A stretch of 64,000 bases of DNA from Nocardiopsis flavescens (GTDB lineage Bacteria > Actinomycetota > Actinomycetes > Streptosporangiales > Streptosporangiaceae), in contig NZ_FQZK01000017.1 in assembly GCF_900141985.1 (NCBI RefSeq), forward strand, positions 59,520 through 123,519, given 5' to 3'. The translations under genes were made by a program, and so were the position numbers. Of the stretch, positions 6,115-13,158 are shown piece after piece. The notes under the pieces are model-generated. The model had not been told where the DNA came from. It did no database searches and saw nothing but the letters and a program-made list of their open reading frames with translations. Numbering within the stretch: position 1 is the first letter of the stretch; each line of letters begins with the position of its first letter.

Positions 6115-8105
6115 ACCCTCTCCAGGGCCTGCAGGACGGCGTCCTTCTCGTATCCCTGGCGGGTGGTCTTGGTAGTCGGGTCCTCGATCTTGGCGGCCCA
6201 CACCCCCTTGGAGACGACACCGAGCGGACGCAGGATCTTCGCGAGTGCTTCCTGGGTCAGGTCCGCGAACTCGTCGGTGTCGGCCAGGCGGGTCACGAGC
6301 ATGTCGGAGTGGATCTTGTCCGCGTCCCCCATCGCCCCGAGGACGGCGTTGAGGAGCCGCACGTCGGTCCTCTCGTCGGCGGCGGGCAGGGTGCCGGCGT
6401 CCTTGCGCAGTGCGTAGGCGCGGTCGGCCAGGGCCTGGAGTTCCCCTCGGTCGGGGTCGATGAACGCAGCCCGCGTCTGCACGGGCGAGGACCCCTCGGC
6501 CAGGACGTATCCGGCACCGCGCTGGTCCGGCTCGAACAGCGCAGCCGAGTAGCCGCGTCCGGACCAGCCGGTGCCCAGGATGGTGTCCGAGGCGGCCGGG
6601 GTGGTGCAGCGCAGCGCCCAGCGGATGGACAGGATGTCGCGTAGCCGGGTCGGGACGACTTCGGCGGCCGGCCGCTGGGTGATGACGCCGGTGATGATGC
6701 CCGCGGCCCGACCCCGGCCCACGATGTCGGCCAGCGCGGTCATGAACTCCTTGTCGGCCTTGGTGTCCCCGGACGCGGACCAGAACTGGACCTCGTCGAT
6801 GTGCACCACAATCGGGTGCAGCCCGTACTTCTTGGCGATGGCCTCGGTGACCTTGGGGGCGCCGATCTTGCGGAGGATCTTGTAGCGGCGGTCCATCTCC
6901 GCGATGACCTCGCGCAGCATCGCGATCATCGCCTCGGGGCGCTTGTCGGTGAGCACGAACTTGGCCATGGGCTCCCACACCATGAGGTCGAATCCGAACT
7001 TGCCGTCGGCGAGGTAGACCTGCGTCCTGGGGTCGAGGAAGAACCAGGCCAGCACGTTGTTGGAGGCCACGCTCTTACCGCCGCCGGGCTCCCCGCCGAT
7101 CATGTAGGAGCGCTCCACCATCTTGAACTCCACGGCCCGCCCGCGGGCGTCACGTCCGGCGAAGAGCTTGTCGGTCCAGAAGTTGACCCTGTCCGCGGCG
7201 CGGGTGGCCAGCGGGTTCTCCACACGGTGGCCCTGCATGGGGTCCTCATCGGCCACCCACAGCTTCACCCGCCCGTTGTGGCCCTTGACCGGGTCCAGGG
7301 CGACCTGGACCTCATCGACACCGATCGCGCCGGCCACTTCGCCGCGCTTCTTGGTGGCGTTCTTGTAGGTGGTGCCCGGGGGCAGCTCCAGCGTCGCCTC
7401 CCAGGCCCCGTCGGTGCGGGTCACGGGGCCGACCACGCGGACCTGGTCGGCCTGCTTGGCCAGCTTGGCGGCCACGAACACCTGCTTGACCTCCTTGGCG
7501 GAGGGGGACCCGCCCAGTGCGGCGTGCCCGGCCTCCGCGGCCCCCAGCGCGGTACGGCGCCTTTCCAGCCCTCCGGCCACGGCCAGGACCATCAGCAGGG
7601 CGAGGATCGGCACGGCCGGGGTGAGCAGGAACCAGGCCGCGGTTACGGCGGCCGCGGTGGTGCCGGCGCCGGTGAGCACGACGTTGCGGCGCTTCTTGCG
7701 GGTGGTCAGGACGAGTTCGGGCTTGATCGCGAGCTGGGTGTCCAGCTCGGCGGCGGTCATCCACCGCCACACGTGCCCGGCGCCGCGGGCGGTGCCCACG
7801 CTGCCGAAGATCAGCTCGTGCTTGAGCACGGCCAGGGCCAGGCGGTCGGGGCGCTTGGCGACTTCCCGGGCACGGAAGGCGGCGGTGCGCAGCGAGGCGG
7901 GTACCACCACGGCCCGCCCTTTGGGGCGGACCGCGACCTCGGTGGTCGCCGCTGGCGCTTCGGGCTTGGCCGTCTCCTCCTGGTCCTCGGTGTCGGTGGG
8001 GACGATCTCGGCATCCACCACCTGGGTGTCCGGGCGGGCGGGAAAGGCGATGACCTCAGCGTCGTGGATCGGTTCGGGCTCGTGTTCAGGCTGGCTGGCG
8101 GTCAT
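6111..8105 (-). CDS. tra: FtsK/SpoIIIE-type DNA translocase for conjugal transfer (TraB-like)
   Basis: 664 residues. The N-terminus is acidic and proline-rich (1-70). Two hydrophobic segments lie near 143-178. The motor domain has Walker A GGEPGGGKS (337-345) and Walker B IVVHIDEVQ (432-440), followed by TQRP. The C-terminal region (about 570-664) looks like a winged helix that may bind recognition repeats. In Streptomyces-type conjugation one such protein moves double-stranded DNA between mycelia; no relaxase is present here, which fits. The ATG at 8105 follows GAGAGGCACCATCAGC. The stop TAG lies within the CTAG cluster that may be its target. Confidence 0.9.
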   Translation of the reverse strand: MTASQPEHEPEPIHDAEVIAFPARPDTQVVDAEIVPTDTEDQEETAKPEAPAATTEVAVRPKGRAVVVPASLRTAAFRAREVAKRPDRLALAVLKHELIFGSVGTARGAGHVWRWMTAAELDTQLAIKPELVLTTRKKRRNVVLTGAGTTAAAVTAAWFLLTPAVPILALLMVLAVAGGLERRRTALGAAEAGHAALGGSPSAKEVKQVFVAAKLAKQADQVRVVGPVTRTDGAWEATLELPPGTTYKNATKKRGEVAGAIGVDEVQVALDPVKGHNGRVKLWVADEDPMQGHRVENPLATRAADRVNFWTDKLFAGRDARGRAVEFKMVERSYMIGGEPGGGKSVASNNVLAWFFLDPRTQVYLADGKFGFDLMVWEPMAKFVLTDKRPEAMIAMLREVIAEMDRRYKILRKIGAPKVTEAIAKKYGLHPIVVHIDEVQFWSASGDTKADKEFMTALADIVGRGRAAGIITGVITQRPAAEVVPTRLRDILSIRWALRCTTPAASDTILGTGWSGRGYSAALFEPDQRGAGYVLAEGSSPVQTRAAFIDPDRGELQALADRAYALRKDAGTLPAADERTDVRLLNAVLGAMGDADKIHSDMLVTRLADTDEFADLTQEALAKILRPLGVVSKGVWAAKIEDPTTKTTRQGYEKDAVLQALERV

Positions 8106-8130
8106 GCTGATGGTGCCTCTCTGGTGAGGT

Positions 8131-8170
8131 GCGGGCGGCGGCGGATCTTGGCGGTGAGGCCGCCGCCCGC
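8131..8170 (-). other. Hairpin A with conserved 16-nt loop, upstream of the translocase
   Basis: A perfect 12-bp stem (8131-8142 with 8159-8170) encloses the 16-nt loop GGATCTTGGCGGTGAG (plus strand). The same loop closes a different stem at 8756-8793, with compensatory C:G to T:A changes in the stem. This points to conserved structure rather than simple duplication. Confidence 0.8.
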
Positions 8171-8183
8171 TTCGCTGGTGGGG

Positions 8184-8576
8184 TCAGTAGTCGTTGACGT
8201 CGAACTCGGTGGTGAACTGCTCGGCCGAGTCCAGGCCGCCCTGGACGAACTCGTAGATACCGATGAAGGGGCCGGACGCGGCCAGCCACAGGCAGGGCAC
8301 GAGCAGCGCCAGCCACGGGGTGAGGGAGCGGGTGCCGCCGTCCTTGAGCTCGAAGACCACCCACGCGGTGGCCACGACCGCGATCAGAGTCGCGGCCCCG
8401 TCGAAGGTGGCCGAGTCGGCGCTGCGCACCCCCGCCACGACGTAGGGGGCGGCGAAGGGCACCACCGCTAGTCCGGCGATGACCGAGGTCAGGGTGAGCA
8501 GCCGCCCGCGTTTGCCGAAGATCAGCAGGGCGATGGCGAGCCCGGTCGCGACCAGGGCGACGATCCCGCTGGCCAT
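8184..8576 (-). CDS. Small integral membrane protein of the transfer region
   Basis: 130 residues with about four hydrophobic segments (near 4-20, 27-48, 60-77 and 86-108) and a short acidic C-terminus. No signal peptide cleavage site or enzymatic motif. In AICEs and Streptomyces plasmids such proteins next to the translocase are often spread (Spd) proteins that help intramycelial plasmid spreading; that role is inferred from position only. The ATG at 8576 follows AAGGAGACC. Hairpins lie on both sides. Confidence 0.7.
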   Translation of the reverse strand: MASGIVALVATGLAIALLIFGKRGRLLTLTSVIAGLAVVPFAAPYVVAGVRSADSATFDGAATLIAVVATAWVVFELKDGGTRSLTPWLALLVPCLWLAASGPFIGIYEFVQGGLDSAEQFTTEFDVNDY

Positions 8577-8597
8577 ACGGTCTCCTTCCTGAACAGC

Positions 8598-8628
8598 GCG
8601 GGCCCGCCCCAGACCGGGGCGGGCCCGC
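8598..8628 (-). other. Intergenic hairpin with 13-bp perfect stem
   Basis: A perfect 13-bp stem (8598-8610 with 8616-8628) has a 5-nt loop. It lies in the 66-bp gap between the tiny membrane protein gene and the 130-aa membrane protein gene. No T-tract. Confidence 0.7.
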
Positions 8629-8642
8629 AGGTCGGTCGGGGG

Positions 8643-8732
8643 TCAGCGGGTGCGGTTCTCGTGGCGGTGTCCGGAGATGACCAGGCCGATGCCAGTGGCC
8701 AGGATCAGGGCGAGGATGAGCAGCTCGAACAT
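8643..8732 (-). CDS. Single-span membrane microprotein (29 aa), SpdA-like
   Basis: A 29-residue frame begins MFELLILALILATGIGLVIS and ends in a basic, histidine-containing tail (HRHENRTR). It is one hydrophobic helix with a positively charged end. The ATG at 8732 follows AGAAAGGCACC, the leader motif shared with other genes of this element, and the stop is followed by an intergenic hairpin. Both facts support real expression. It is too short for standard gene calling. Probably a bitopic accessory of the transfer apparatus; function unproven. Confidence 0.65.
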   Translation of the reverse strand: MFELLILALILATGIGLVISGHRHENRTR

Positions 8733-8755
8733 GGGCGGGTGCCTTTCTGGTGAGT

Positions 8756-8793
8756 GGGGTGGTGGCGGATCTTGGCGGTGAGGCCACCACCCC
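8756..8793 (-). other. Hairpin B with conserved 16-nt loop, upstream of the microprotein
   Basis: An 11-bp perfect stem (8756-8766 with 8783-8793) encloses a 16-nt loop identical to that of hairpin A at 8131-8170. Relative to hairpin A, two stem pairs change from C:G to T:A on both sides. It sits between the zinc-finger gene stop and the microprotein leader. Confidence 0.8.
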
Positions 8794-8815
8794 GGATCTG
8801 GGCGGATGGTGCTGG

Positions 8816-9097
8816 TCAGAAGAGGGGCAGCTGGTCCGCGCACAGGGCGCACACGTCCCAGTCGGGGATGCGGTGGCGCTTGTCGCGGCAGCGCTCGGAC
8901 GCATCGACGGTCGCTTCGACTTCCAGGTGGTAGCGGCGCCGGTCCGAGGCCATGTGCTGGTAGTGCGAGGTGAAGTCGGGGGCGCCGCAGGTGCAGCGCA
9001 TGCGGTACACCCACGCCTCGCCCTCTCCCAGGTCGGCCACGTGCCGGGTGATGGTGGGTCGGTGCCGGACCGTGGCAGGGCCGGTGCCGGCGCTCAC
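8816..9097 (-). CDS. Small cysteine-rich (zinc-binding) protein, 93 aa
   Basis: 93 residues from a GTG at 9097 that overlaps the preceding stop (GTGA). It carries CTCGAPDF near residues 35-40 and a C-terminal CALCADQLPLF, with a further cysteine and histidines between (SERCRDKRHR). This suggests a zinc-binding fold. Many AICEs and Streptomyces plasmids encode small proteins of this kind with unknown roles. Translational coupling to the upstream gene supports the chosen start over the longer frame. Confidence 0.7.
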   Translation of the reverse strand: MSAGTGPATVRHRPTITRHVADLGEGEAWVYRMRCTCGAPDFTSHYQHMASDRRRYHLEVEATVDASERCRDKRHRIPDWDVCALCADQLPLF

Positions 9098-9318
9098 CGG
9101 GTTCCGCCTTCCGGAGTGCAGGAGCGGCAGGGCGTGTACCTGTACTCGGCACCGAAGGACCACCACAGGCCGCCCCGGCCTCCGCAGTCCACACACAGCC
9201 CCTGTGCCTCGCATTGGGCTGGGGTGAGCGGGCTGTTGCGGCGCATCCAAGCGGCGTGGTCGAAGCCGACCGGGGTCCGGCGGGACCAGGCGGCCGGCCG
9301 CAGGTGGCGGTGGTTCAT
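9094..9318 (-). CDS. Small zinc-ribbon-like protein (74 aa)
   Basis: 74 residues with two CxxC pairs, CVDCGGRGG and CRSC, separated by about 20 residues. The spacing and glycines resemble a DnaJ-type zinc finger. No other domain. The ATG at 9318 overlaps the upstream stop (ATGA), and its own stop overlaps the next GTG start, so it belongs to the coupled train of small genes. Function unknown; a nucleic-acid or protein contact role is plausible. Confidence 0.72.
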   Translation of the reverse strand: MNHRHLRPAAWSRRTPVGFDHAAWMRRNSPLTPAQCEAQGLCVDCGGRGGLWWSFGAEYRYTPCRSCTPEGGTR

Positions 9319-10571
9319 CGCCGCTCCTTACGGATCGCGCTCTGGTGGCGCTTGACCGTGGACTCGCCCAACCCCAGGGCGGCCGCGATCTGAGCCGCGG
9401 TGGCGTCGGGGTGGTCGTCCCAGTAGTGCGCGACGCGCTGGCGGTTGTGCTCACCGGCCGCACGTCGGGCCTGGTTGGCCGGTTCGGTTCGCTGGCTCAC
9501 TTCGTGGTCGGGGCCCGCCTCGGTCCGGTCGTGTTCGTTCTGGTCAACGACAATGCGAGACGCATTGTGAGCCTGGCGGATCCGCCAGGCCTCGGCGACG
9601 TCCTCCTGGGTTGGGAGGTGGTTGTGGCCCGTGGTCGGTCCGTCGTGGTCCGGGTCGGAGGGGCGGGGGCTCACACCGTCGTCGGGGCCGTCGTGGTCGG
9701 TCAGGAACACCGCGATCTGGTCCGTCATCAGCTCGGTCTGCTCGGCGAGCCACTCCTGGACCGGGGACGCAGAGGCCAGCCGGTCCGCTGCTGTCTCGGC
9801 CGGGGTCTCCTCCTGGTGGTCGTCCATCGCGATGCGGCGCAGTTCGTTCTCGTCGGCGGCGTCGACGTCCTCCAGGGCCTCACCCACCGCGGTCGACAGG
9901 GTGGTCGTGGACACGTACGCGGCCACGCTCCACGCGGCCGCTCCCAGGGAGCAGATCGCCCCGATAGGGCTGCCGAAGGTGGCCAGGACCGCACTGATGG
10001 CGAGCGGGACTCCGATCAGGGCCCAGAACGCGTACCGCTGCCAGGGCTCCAGGCGGGTGTTGCGGGCGGCCAGGCGGCCCCGCAGGACAATCATGCAGGT
10101 GGACAGGATGGTGAGTCCGGCCTCGACCACGTAGCCCATGCCCAGCGGCGATTCTGTGGGGCGGGACTGGAGCCAGACCTCGATCGCCATGGCGGACCCG
10201 ATGGAGAGCACCACCGACAGCACCAGGCAGCCGAGCGTGTACCGGGCCCGGGTGCGGGTCAGGTCCGCGACCGCCCGCCCCGGGGAGGTGGCTTCCCGGG
10301 CGGCCTGGATCGCTTGGAGCGTGCGCTCGGCGGCTGCGGCCCGCGAGTCGCTGACGCGGCCCCGGCGGAGGGCGCGGCGGTGGGCCTGCTCCAGGGCGGC
10401 CACCTGTTCCTGAGTGCGCAGGGCGTCCGCCCGGCCCCGGGTGGCGGGATTGGTGCGCGGGTCGGTGAGCAGACGCTGGTCGGTGATGCCGACCAGGCGA
10501 CGAGCGGTCGCGACCTGGTCGGCGACGGTCGCGGCCACGTCGGGGGCCTGGCGGCGGTTGCCGAACCTCAT
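9315..10571 (-). CDS. Four-span membrane protein with C-terminal helix-turn-helix
   Basis: 418 residues from an ATG at 10571 (ATGA overlap with the upstream stop; a longer frame to 10802 is rejected). An N-terminal helical cytoplasmic part (1-110) precedes four hydrophobic segments at about 120-140, 155-172, 190-207 and 217-232. A long charged linker then ends in a sigma-region-4-like HTH (AAQIAAALGLGESTVKRHQSAIRK). The architecture resembles DUF2637-type AICE transfer proteins, a comparison based on layout only. It may link the membrane and element DNA. Confidence 0.72.
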   Translation of the reverse strand: MRFGNRRQAPDVAATVADQVATARRLVGITDQRLLTDPRTNPATRGRADALRTQEQVAALEQAHRRALRRGRVSDSRAAAAERTLQAIQAAREATSPGRAVADLTRTRARYTLGCLVLSVVLSIGSAMAIEVWLQSRPTESPLGMGYVVEAGLTILSTCMIVLRGRLAARNTRLEPWQRYAFWALIGVPLAISAVLATFGSPIGAICSLGAAAWSVAAYVSTTTLSTAVGEALEDVDAADENELRRIAMDDHQEETPAETAADRLASASPVQEWLAEQTELMTDQIAVFLTDHDGPDDGVSPRPSDPDHDGPTTGHNHLPTQEDVAEAWRIRQAHNASRIVVDQNEHDRTEAGPDHEVSQRTEPANQARRAAGEHNRQRVAHYWDDHPDATAAQIAAALGLGESTVKRHQSAIRKERR

Positions 10572-10765
10572 GGGGTGGCCTCCTTCGTGGCCGGTGCGGG
10601 CAGGGACAGCGGGCGGATCACCGCGGTAGCGGCCTGGTCCAGGACCATCAACGCGGCGGCCAAGACCAGCGCGACCAGGCGCAGCACGACGAACGCCAGC
10701 AGCAGGAGCAGGCTGATCAGCACGGTGACGATGCCCGCGGCCTGGATCAGCTCGGCGGTGGTCAC
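10568..10765 (-). CDS. Small membrane protein (65 aa) of the coupled train
   Basis: 65 residues from a GTG at 10765 overlapping the preceding stop (GTGA). A long hydrophobic stretch (about 8-42) could form one or two helices, followed by a short proline/alanine-rich tail. No motif. Its stop overlaps the start of the 418-aa membrane protein (ATGA). Likely an accessory of the transfer membrane complex; not assigned to a family. Confidence 0.68.
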   Translation of the reverse strand: MTTAELIQAAGIVTVLISLLLLLAFVVLRLVALVLAAALMVLDQAATAVIRPLSLPAPATKEATP

Positions 10766-10920
10766 CGCACCTCACCCCCGCCCTGTCGGGCGCGGATGGC
10801 ACGCAGCTCGGCGAGGTCGCTGGCCCGGTCGGGCACCAGGCCGCCGGTCATCCGGTGCAGGAACACGAACACGACCGCGAGGCCGCCTGCGGTGAGCAGC
10901 AGGGTCACAAGCAGGTTCAT
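10762..10920 (-). CDS. Single-span membrane protein (52 aa)
   Basis: 52 residues starting MNLLVTLLLTAGGLAVVFVF, with one N-terminal helix and a basic cytoplasmic tail (RASDLAELRAIRARQ). The ATG at 10920 overlaps the preceding stop (ATGA), which rules out the longer upstream frame. It overlaps the next gene by GTGA. Unknown function; one of four consecutive tiny membrane proteins. Confidence 0.68.
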   Translation of the reverse strand: MNLLVTLLLTAGGLAVVFVFLHRMTGGLVPDRASDLAELRAIRARQGGGEVR

Positions 10921-11099
10921 CGCCGGACCCCCTTGCGGTTCCTGGCCGTGCGGGGGACCTGGGTGAGCGTGAGGCGGGTGCGGCCCCACCGGCGCAGCTT
11001 GGCCCGCCCCCGGGTGAGCGACGTGCGGACACGAGTGGCGGCGGTGGTGGCCAGCATGCCGACCAGCGCTCCGAGGGCGACGTAGAACAGCGGCTCCAT
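10917..11099 (-). CDS. Single-span membrane protein with basic tail (60 aa)
   Basis: 60 residues: MEPLFYVALGALVGMLATTA is one hydrophobic helix, followed by a strongly basic tail with about 14 Arg/Lys (RGRAKLRRWGR and on). The ATG at 11099 overlaps the preceding TGA (TGATG). The topology, a short outside end and a positive cytoplasmic tail, could contact DNA or membrane lipids. No family recognised. Confidence 0.68.
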   Translation of the reverse strand: MEPLFYVALGALVGMLATTAATRVRTSLTRGRAKLRRWGRTRLTLTQVPRTARNRKGVRR

Positions 11100-11188
11100 C
11101 AGGGCTCCTTGCGCAGCGGATTGGCGGGGGTCAGCAGCAGCGCGGCCAGCACCAGATAGGCGAGGACGATCGCGAGGGTGAGCAGCAT
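11099..11188 (-). CDS. Single-span membrane microprotein (29 aa)
   Basis: A 29-residue frame reads MLLTLAIVLAYLVLAALLLT followed by PANPLRKEP. Its ATG overlaps the stop of the 81-aa gene (ATGA), and its TGA overlaps the ATG of the 60-aa gene (TGATG). This unbroken overlap chain is the main evidence that it is translated. It is shorter than usual calling limits. Confidence 0.6.
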   Translation of the reverse strand: MLLTLAIVLAYLVLAALLLTPANPLRKEP

Positions 11189-11433
11189 CAGGCGACCCTC
11201 CCCAGGAGCACCGCAGCGGGGGCGCCGTCGGGGGAGGGCAGCTCACCGAGCAGGTCCGCGAGGATGTCGGCGCCGGCCGCCAGGCGGGCGGCGTAGTCCT
11301 GCGGGCTCTCGTCGGGCCGGGGCGGGGCGAACAGCTCGCTAGCCAGTTCGGAGTCTCCGAGCAGGCCGGTCATCTTTCCCAGGTCCGGGACGGGGGTGCG
11401 GGTGCGGTTTGCGAAGGGCACAATGGTCGCCAT
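11188..11433 (-). CDS. AICE hypothetical protein (81 aa)
   Basis: 81 residues without membrane segments or cysteines. An N-terminal basic stretch (FANRTRTPVPDLGK) precedes an acidic, helical segment (ELASELFAPPRPDESPQDYAARLAAGADILADLL). No family recognised. It starts the train of overlapping small genes, with AAAAGGACC before the ATG at 11433, and is separated from the upstream 110-aa gene by a hairpin-containing gap. Confidence 0.65.
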   Translation of the reverse strand: MATIVPFANRTRTPVPDLGKMTGLLGDSELASELFAPPRPDESPQDYAARLAAGADILADLLGELPSPDGAPAAVLLGRVA

Positions 11434-11467
11434 CGGGATGGTCCTTTTCAGCAGGTGATCTCGGTGT

Positions 11468-11498
11468 GGCCCTCGCGGGGCGCAATCCCGCGGGGGCC
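11468..11498 (-). other. Intergenic hairpin upstream of the 81-aa gene
   Basis: A 12-bp stem with one mismatch (11468-11479 with 11487-11498) has a 7-nt loop, in the gap between the 110-aa and 81-aa genes. No T-tract. Confidence 0.55.
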
Positions 11499-11526
11499 GT
11501 CGTCGTCGGTAGGGGTGGTTCGGGGT

Positions 11527-11859
11527 TCAGCCGACGGTCTGGTCGCCGCTCAGGCGGTTGATCTCGGCGTTCAGGCGGTCGCGTTCGGCCCGCAGCAGTG
11601 TGAGCCGGTCGACGGCGCCGGTGACCGCGATGCGCCCCGGGGCGACCTCGCGAGCGGTGTATCCGGCGGCTTCCAGGAGCGGGACGACTCGGCCCTTAGC
11701 GGCGTCGGTGCTCACCAGGAGCAGGGCTCCGGAGCGGGTCAGGCGGGCGGAGGTGACCACCCGGTAGAAGCCGTTCGCCATCTCGGCGGTCTCGGTGATG
11801 TCGGCCAGGTCGGTCTCGGTGAACGGCATCGGCAGAACAGTGGCGGCGGTGTTCGTCAT
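11527..11859 (-). CDS. AICE hypothetical protein (110 aa), first gene of the minus-strand operon
   Basis: 110 residues. The N-terminus has TETDLADITETAEMANGFYRVVTSARLTRSGALLLVSTD, suggesting a small alpha/beta fold. The C-terminal third (VDRLTLLRAERDRLNAEINRL) is a likely coiled coil. No known motif. The ATG at 11859 is preceded by GAGGGAC. As the first minus-strand gene after the divergent intergenic region it probably lies just downstream of the main element promoter. Confidence 0.68.
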   Translation of the reverse strand: MTNTAATVLPMPFTETDLADITETAEMANGFYRVVTSARLTRSGALLLVSTDAAKGRVVPLLEAAGYTAREVAPGRIAVTGAVDRLTLLRAERDRLNAEINRLSGDQTVG

Positions 11860-11995
11860 GGTGTCCCTCGTGGAGTGTCGTGGCGGGAGTCAGGTCGGCC
11901 CCATCAGGCGGAGGTGGCGCAGGTGGTGGCCAGTCAGATCTGCGGTGCGGTGAGTCGGCACCGACCGTGGCGGGGGTGGTGGACCCGGGTGGTCC

Positions 11996-12039
11996 CTGCT
12001 GGGCCCCTCCCCGTGTTGTGGCGGGGAGGGGCCCAGCAG
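11996..12039 (-). other. 18-bp perfect hairpin in the leader of the minus-strand operon
   Basis: Positions 11996-12013 pair perfectly with 12022-12039 (18 bp) around an 8-nt loop. This is the strongest hairpin of the element. A second small dyad, GCACCC/GGGTGC, follows at 12040-12054. It lies about 140 bp upstream of the first minus-strand gene and has no T-tract. Confidence 0.7.
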
Positions 12040-12299
12040 GCACCCCAGGGGTGCGGCGCGGCCATTCCTCGCGGCCCCGGTGGTTCGGGGCGGCGCACCC
12101 GTGTGGGGGTGCCGTGGCCACGTCTTCCCTTCGCCGCCCCTTGACTGCTCGGGGTGGGGTCAGGGCGTGCGCGCTATGTCCCTCCGAAGGAGGTGTTCTC
12201 AAAGCTCAAGCGCTCCGGGCTTCCACGCGCCTCACCTGCGGTGATGCGGAGTCCGCTGCCGAGCTGGGGAATATTGCCCCCCGCCAAACCGTTGAACTG

Positions 12300-12315
12300 T
12301 TTGGACTAGTCCAAA
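12300..12315. promoter_or_regulatory. GntR operator O1 (perfect palindrome)
   Basis: TTTGGACTAGTCCAAA is a perfect 16-bp palindrome 85 bp before the GntR gene start. A near-identical copy lies 57 bp downstream. Autoregulation by the adjacent GntR protein is inferred. Confidence 0.7.
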
Positions 12316-12356
12316 TAGAAGCACGAGACCTGGAGGCGAGTCAAGCGTTTGCTACC

Positions 12357-12372
12357 TTTGGACTAGGCCAAA
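12357..12372. promoter_or_regulatory. GntR operator O2
   Basis: TTTGGACTAGGCCAAA matches O1 at 15 of 16 positions. It ends 28 bp before the GntR ATG. A 57-bp centre-to-centre distance would allow cooperative or looped binding. Confidence 0.68.
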
Positions 12373-12399
12373 GTTCTCGGCACGCTGGGAGGGGCGGAT

Positions 12400-13158
12400 A
12401 TGTCGCTGCGAGAGTCACCGTTGTATGCGCAGGTCGCAGAGCAGCTAAGGGAGCAGATTCGGTCCGGTCAGCTCGCTCCCGAAGACGAAGTCCCAACTGA
12501 GCGCGACTTGGCGAGCAAGCATGGAGTCAGTCGCGGCACCGCAGTCAAGGCTCTAGAGCAACTGGTGACGGAGGGGCTCGTAACCCCTGGGAACACCCGT
12601 GCGGGACGTCGTGTCAGGGACCTGCGCATCCTGCCGATCCATGTCAGCCGAAGCGAGCGCATTGACCATCGGAAAGCCGCCGGCGTTGATGCCTGGGTGA
12701 GTGACAGTCAGGAGCACAACCGAGTTCCGGACCAACACATCGACGTCGGCATCGTGCACGCGGACAAAGAGATCGCCCGGCACCTTGCCATCTCCGAGGG
12801 AGACTCCGTTGCTGTTCGGAGACGTCTGCGCACGCTGGATGGTCAACCAAGCAACCTGGCTGACACCTATTACCCCATGGACATCGCTCGCGAGATTCCC
12901 GAGATTCTCGATCCAGCAGATGTGCCCCAAGGGATCGTCGCGTTGATGACTGAGCGCGGCTTGGTGCAGACGCAGTACCGCGATACCTTGCGCTGGCGTC
13001 CTCCTACTCCCGAAGAGGCGCAGAAGCTTCGTATTGGCGCGGGCGTCTCCGTCTTGATCCAGCACAGAGTCGGGTACTCGGAAGATCGACCAGTGAAGGT
13101 TAGCCGTCACACCTGGCCCGGCGACACTATCGAACTCATCTATGAGTTGCCCGCGTGA
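12400..13158 (+). CDS. GntR-family regulator (HutC-like, KorSA type)
   Basis: 252 residues. The N-terminal winged HTH (about 5-70) is classic GntR: SPLYAQVAEQLREQIRSGQL, then VPTERDLASKHGVSRGTAVKALEQL. The rest is a UTRA-type effector domain (about 95-245) with RRRLRTLDGQP and ADTYYP. AICEs such as pSAM2 carry a comparable regulator (KorSA) that keeps replication and transfer genes off. The ATG at 12400 follows GGGAGGGGCGG. Two palindromic operators lie upstream. It overlaps the GNAT gene by four bases (GTGA). Confidence 0.88.
   Translation: MSLRESPLYAQVAEQLREQIRSGQLAPEDEVPTERDLASKHGVSRGTAVKALEQLVTEGLVTPGNTRAGRRVRDLRILPIHVSRSERIDHRKAAGVDAWVSDSQEHNRVPDQHIDVGIVHADKEIARHLAISEGDSVAVRRRLRTLDGQPSNLADTYYPMDIAREIPEILDPADVPQGIVALMTERGLVQTQYRDTLRWRPPTPEEAQKLRIGAGVSVLIQHRVGYSEDRPVKVSRHTWPGDTIELIYELPA

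Larger units (their letters stand above)
11860..12399. promoter_or_regulatory. Divergent regulatory region between the transfer operon and the GntR gene
   Basis: 540 bp without a convincing gene. On the left it holds a strong hairpin (11996-12039) in the leader of the minus-strand operon. On the right it holds two GntR operator palindromes (12300-12315 and 12357-12372). TTGAAC near 12293, followed 18 nt later by TAGAAG, is a possible sigma-70-like promoter that the first operator would cover. It should contain both divergent promoters of the element. Confidence 0.6.
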
